From Gammaproteobacteria bacterium (GTDB taxonomy: Bacteria > Pseudomonadota > Gammaproteobacteria > Thiohalomonadales > Thiohalomonadaceae): a stretch of DNA of 6,574 bases. A program made the position numbers and the translations under genes. Under the pieces are notes generated by a model. The model was given only the letters and a program-made list of their open reading frames with translations, had not been told where the DNA came from and did not search any database. Below, piece after piece: positions 5,989-6,574 of the stretch. The stretch is from positions 1-6,574 of the forward strand of contig JAPHSO010000129.1 of the NCBI GenBank assembly GCA_026193675.1, in the 5' to 3' direction. Each line of letters begins with the position of its first letter. Positions within the stretch are counted from its first letter, which is position 1.

Positions 5989-6574
5989 ATGCAATTTAGG
6001 CCGTTTATCACACTGATTGTGGTTGTATTTGTCGCTATATCTAGCGGGTGCACATCACAGCGAGCTCACTTGAAGAGTGCCACCCCGGGCGAGGTTGGAG
6101 AAAGTGGCGTCGTTGAAACGACTTTGGCCAATGGTCTGAAGGTGATTGTTAAGCCCGATCATCGGGCCCCGGTCGTGGTCTCACAGATTTGGTATAAGGT
6201 CGGCTCAAGCTATGAGCATGCAGGGATTACCGGAGTCTCTCATGTGCTTGAACACATGATGTTCAAGGGGACCAAAAAGCATGCCGCCGGTGAGTTTTCA
6301 CGAATCATTGCAGAGCAGGGCGGTAAAGAGAACGCCTTCACCGGGCGTGATTACACCGCCTATTTTCAGCAGCTGGAGGCGAGCCGTCTGCCGATCAGCT
6401 TTGAACTTGAGGCAGATCGGATGCGTAATCTCATTCTGCCTGAGGATGAGTTTCTAAAAGAGGTTCAGGTGGTGATGGAGGAGCGGCGTCTACGCACTGA
6501 CGACAGCCCATCCGCACTGACCTATGAGCAGTTTATGGCAACCGCATTTCAGGCGAGCGCTTACCACAATCCAA
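5989..6574 (+). CDS. M16-family (pitrilysin-like) zinc peptidase, secreted, partial (3' end beyond window)
   Basis: The first 195 residues of a gene cut by the window end. M16 peptidases are zinc enzymes that degrade peptides inside a clamshell made of repeated domains; full-length bacterial members of this type are about 430-500 residues for single-unit forms. The inverted zinc motif HVLEH gives H85, E88 (catalytic base) and H89. The third zinc ligand is expected at E164 or E165 in VVMEERR, about 75 residues later, as the family requires. NAFTGRDYTAYF (115-126) is also typical. The N-terminus has a hydrophobic signal segment (6-19) followed by SSGC, with C21 a possible lipidation site. The lipobox is imperfect (Ser at -3), so periplasmic or lipid-anchored are both open. 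GAGGAG lies 12 bases before ATG 5989, and an in-frame TGA at 5959 excludes a longer usual start. It is divergent from ftsY; M16 genes near ftsY/rsmD are common in gammaproteobacteria. Confidence 0.93.
   Translation, partial: MQFRPFITLIVVVFVAISSGCTSQRAHLKSATPGEVGESGVVETTLANGLKVIVKPDHRAPVVVSQIWYKVGSSYEHAGITGVSHVLEHMMFKGTKKHAAGEFSRIIAEQGGKENAFTGRDYTAYFQQLEASRLPISFELEADRMRNLILPEDEFLKEVQVVMEERRLRTDDSPSALTYEQFMATAFQASAYHNP

Noticed and set aside
5704..5994. Minus-strand open frame of 96 codons over the ftsY 5' end and the intergenic gap
   Set aside because: It overlaps ftsY in another frame, has low-complexity unspecific composition and no recognisable motif; the ftsY frame explains the DNA.

Overview
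The window is a compact chromosomal segment from a gammaproteobacterium. The evidence is the ftsY-ftsE-ftsX gene order with rpoH just downstream on the same strand, which is the E. coli arrangement, and the very high similarity of the four products to the E. coli proteins. The RpoH box QRKLFFNLR and the FtsE GHSGAGKST / LSGGEQQ motifs are intact. Base composition is intermediate and about 95% of the window is coding. The extra response-regulator gene and the neighbouring M16 peptidase suggest an environmental lineage rather than an enteric one, but the sequence alone does not fix the genus.

Layout from left to right. A plus-strand gene (65-730) encodes a secreted, probably outer-membrane beta-barrel protein. 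It converges on a minus-strand cluster, and a hairpin at 735-762 can serve as terminator for both sides. The minus-strand cluster, read from right to left, is ftsY (5878-4862), ftsE (4838-4125), ftsX (from about 4132 to 3125), a double-receiver GGDEF diguanylate cyclase (3124-1700), and rpoH (GTG start at 1666, end at 785). The spacing is tight: 23 bases between ftsY and ftsE, an overlap between ftsE and ftsX, zero bases between the ftsX stop and the cyclase ATG, and 33 bases before rpoH. Facing the other way across a 110-base gap is the 5' part of an M16 zinc peptidase gene (5989 to the window end), with a signal peptide and the HxxEH motif.

How the genes fit together. FtsY targets ribosomes making membrane proteins to the inner membrane. 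FtsE and FtsX form the divisome ABC-type complex that activates peptidoglycan hydrolases in E. coli. RpoH is the heat-shock sigma factor. The unusual member is the REC-REC-GGDEF gene inserted between ftsX and rpoH. Its first receiver has lost the phosphoacceptor aspartate (Ala60) and one acidic-pocket residue (Arg15), its second receiver is intact, and the cyclase domain has GGEEF but no correctly spaced RxxD inhibitory site. This puts a phosphorylation-controlled c-di-GMP synthase in one apparent transcription unit with division and heat-shock genes. A candidate promoter over the end of the cyclase gene could let rpoH also be transcribed separately.

I see no RNA genes, insertion sequences, CRISPR arrays or frameshifts. 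No wholly new system is evident. The points most worth checking are the cyclase gene and its placement, and the family of the outer-membrane protein.
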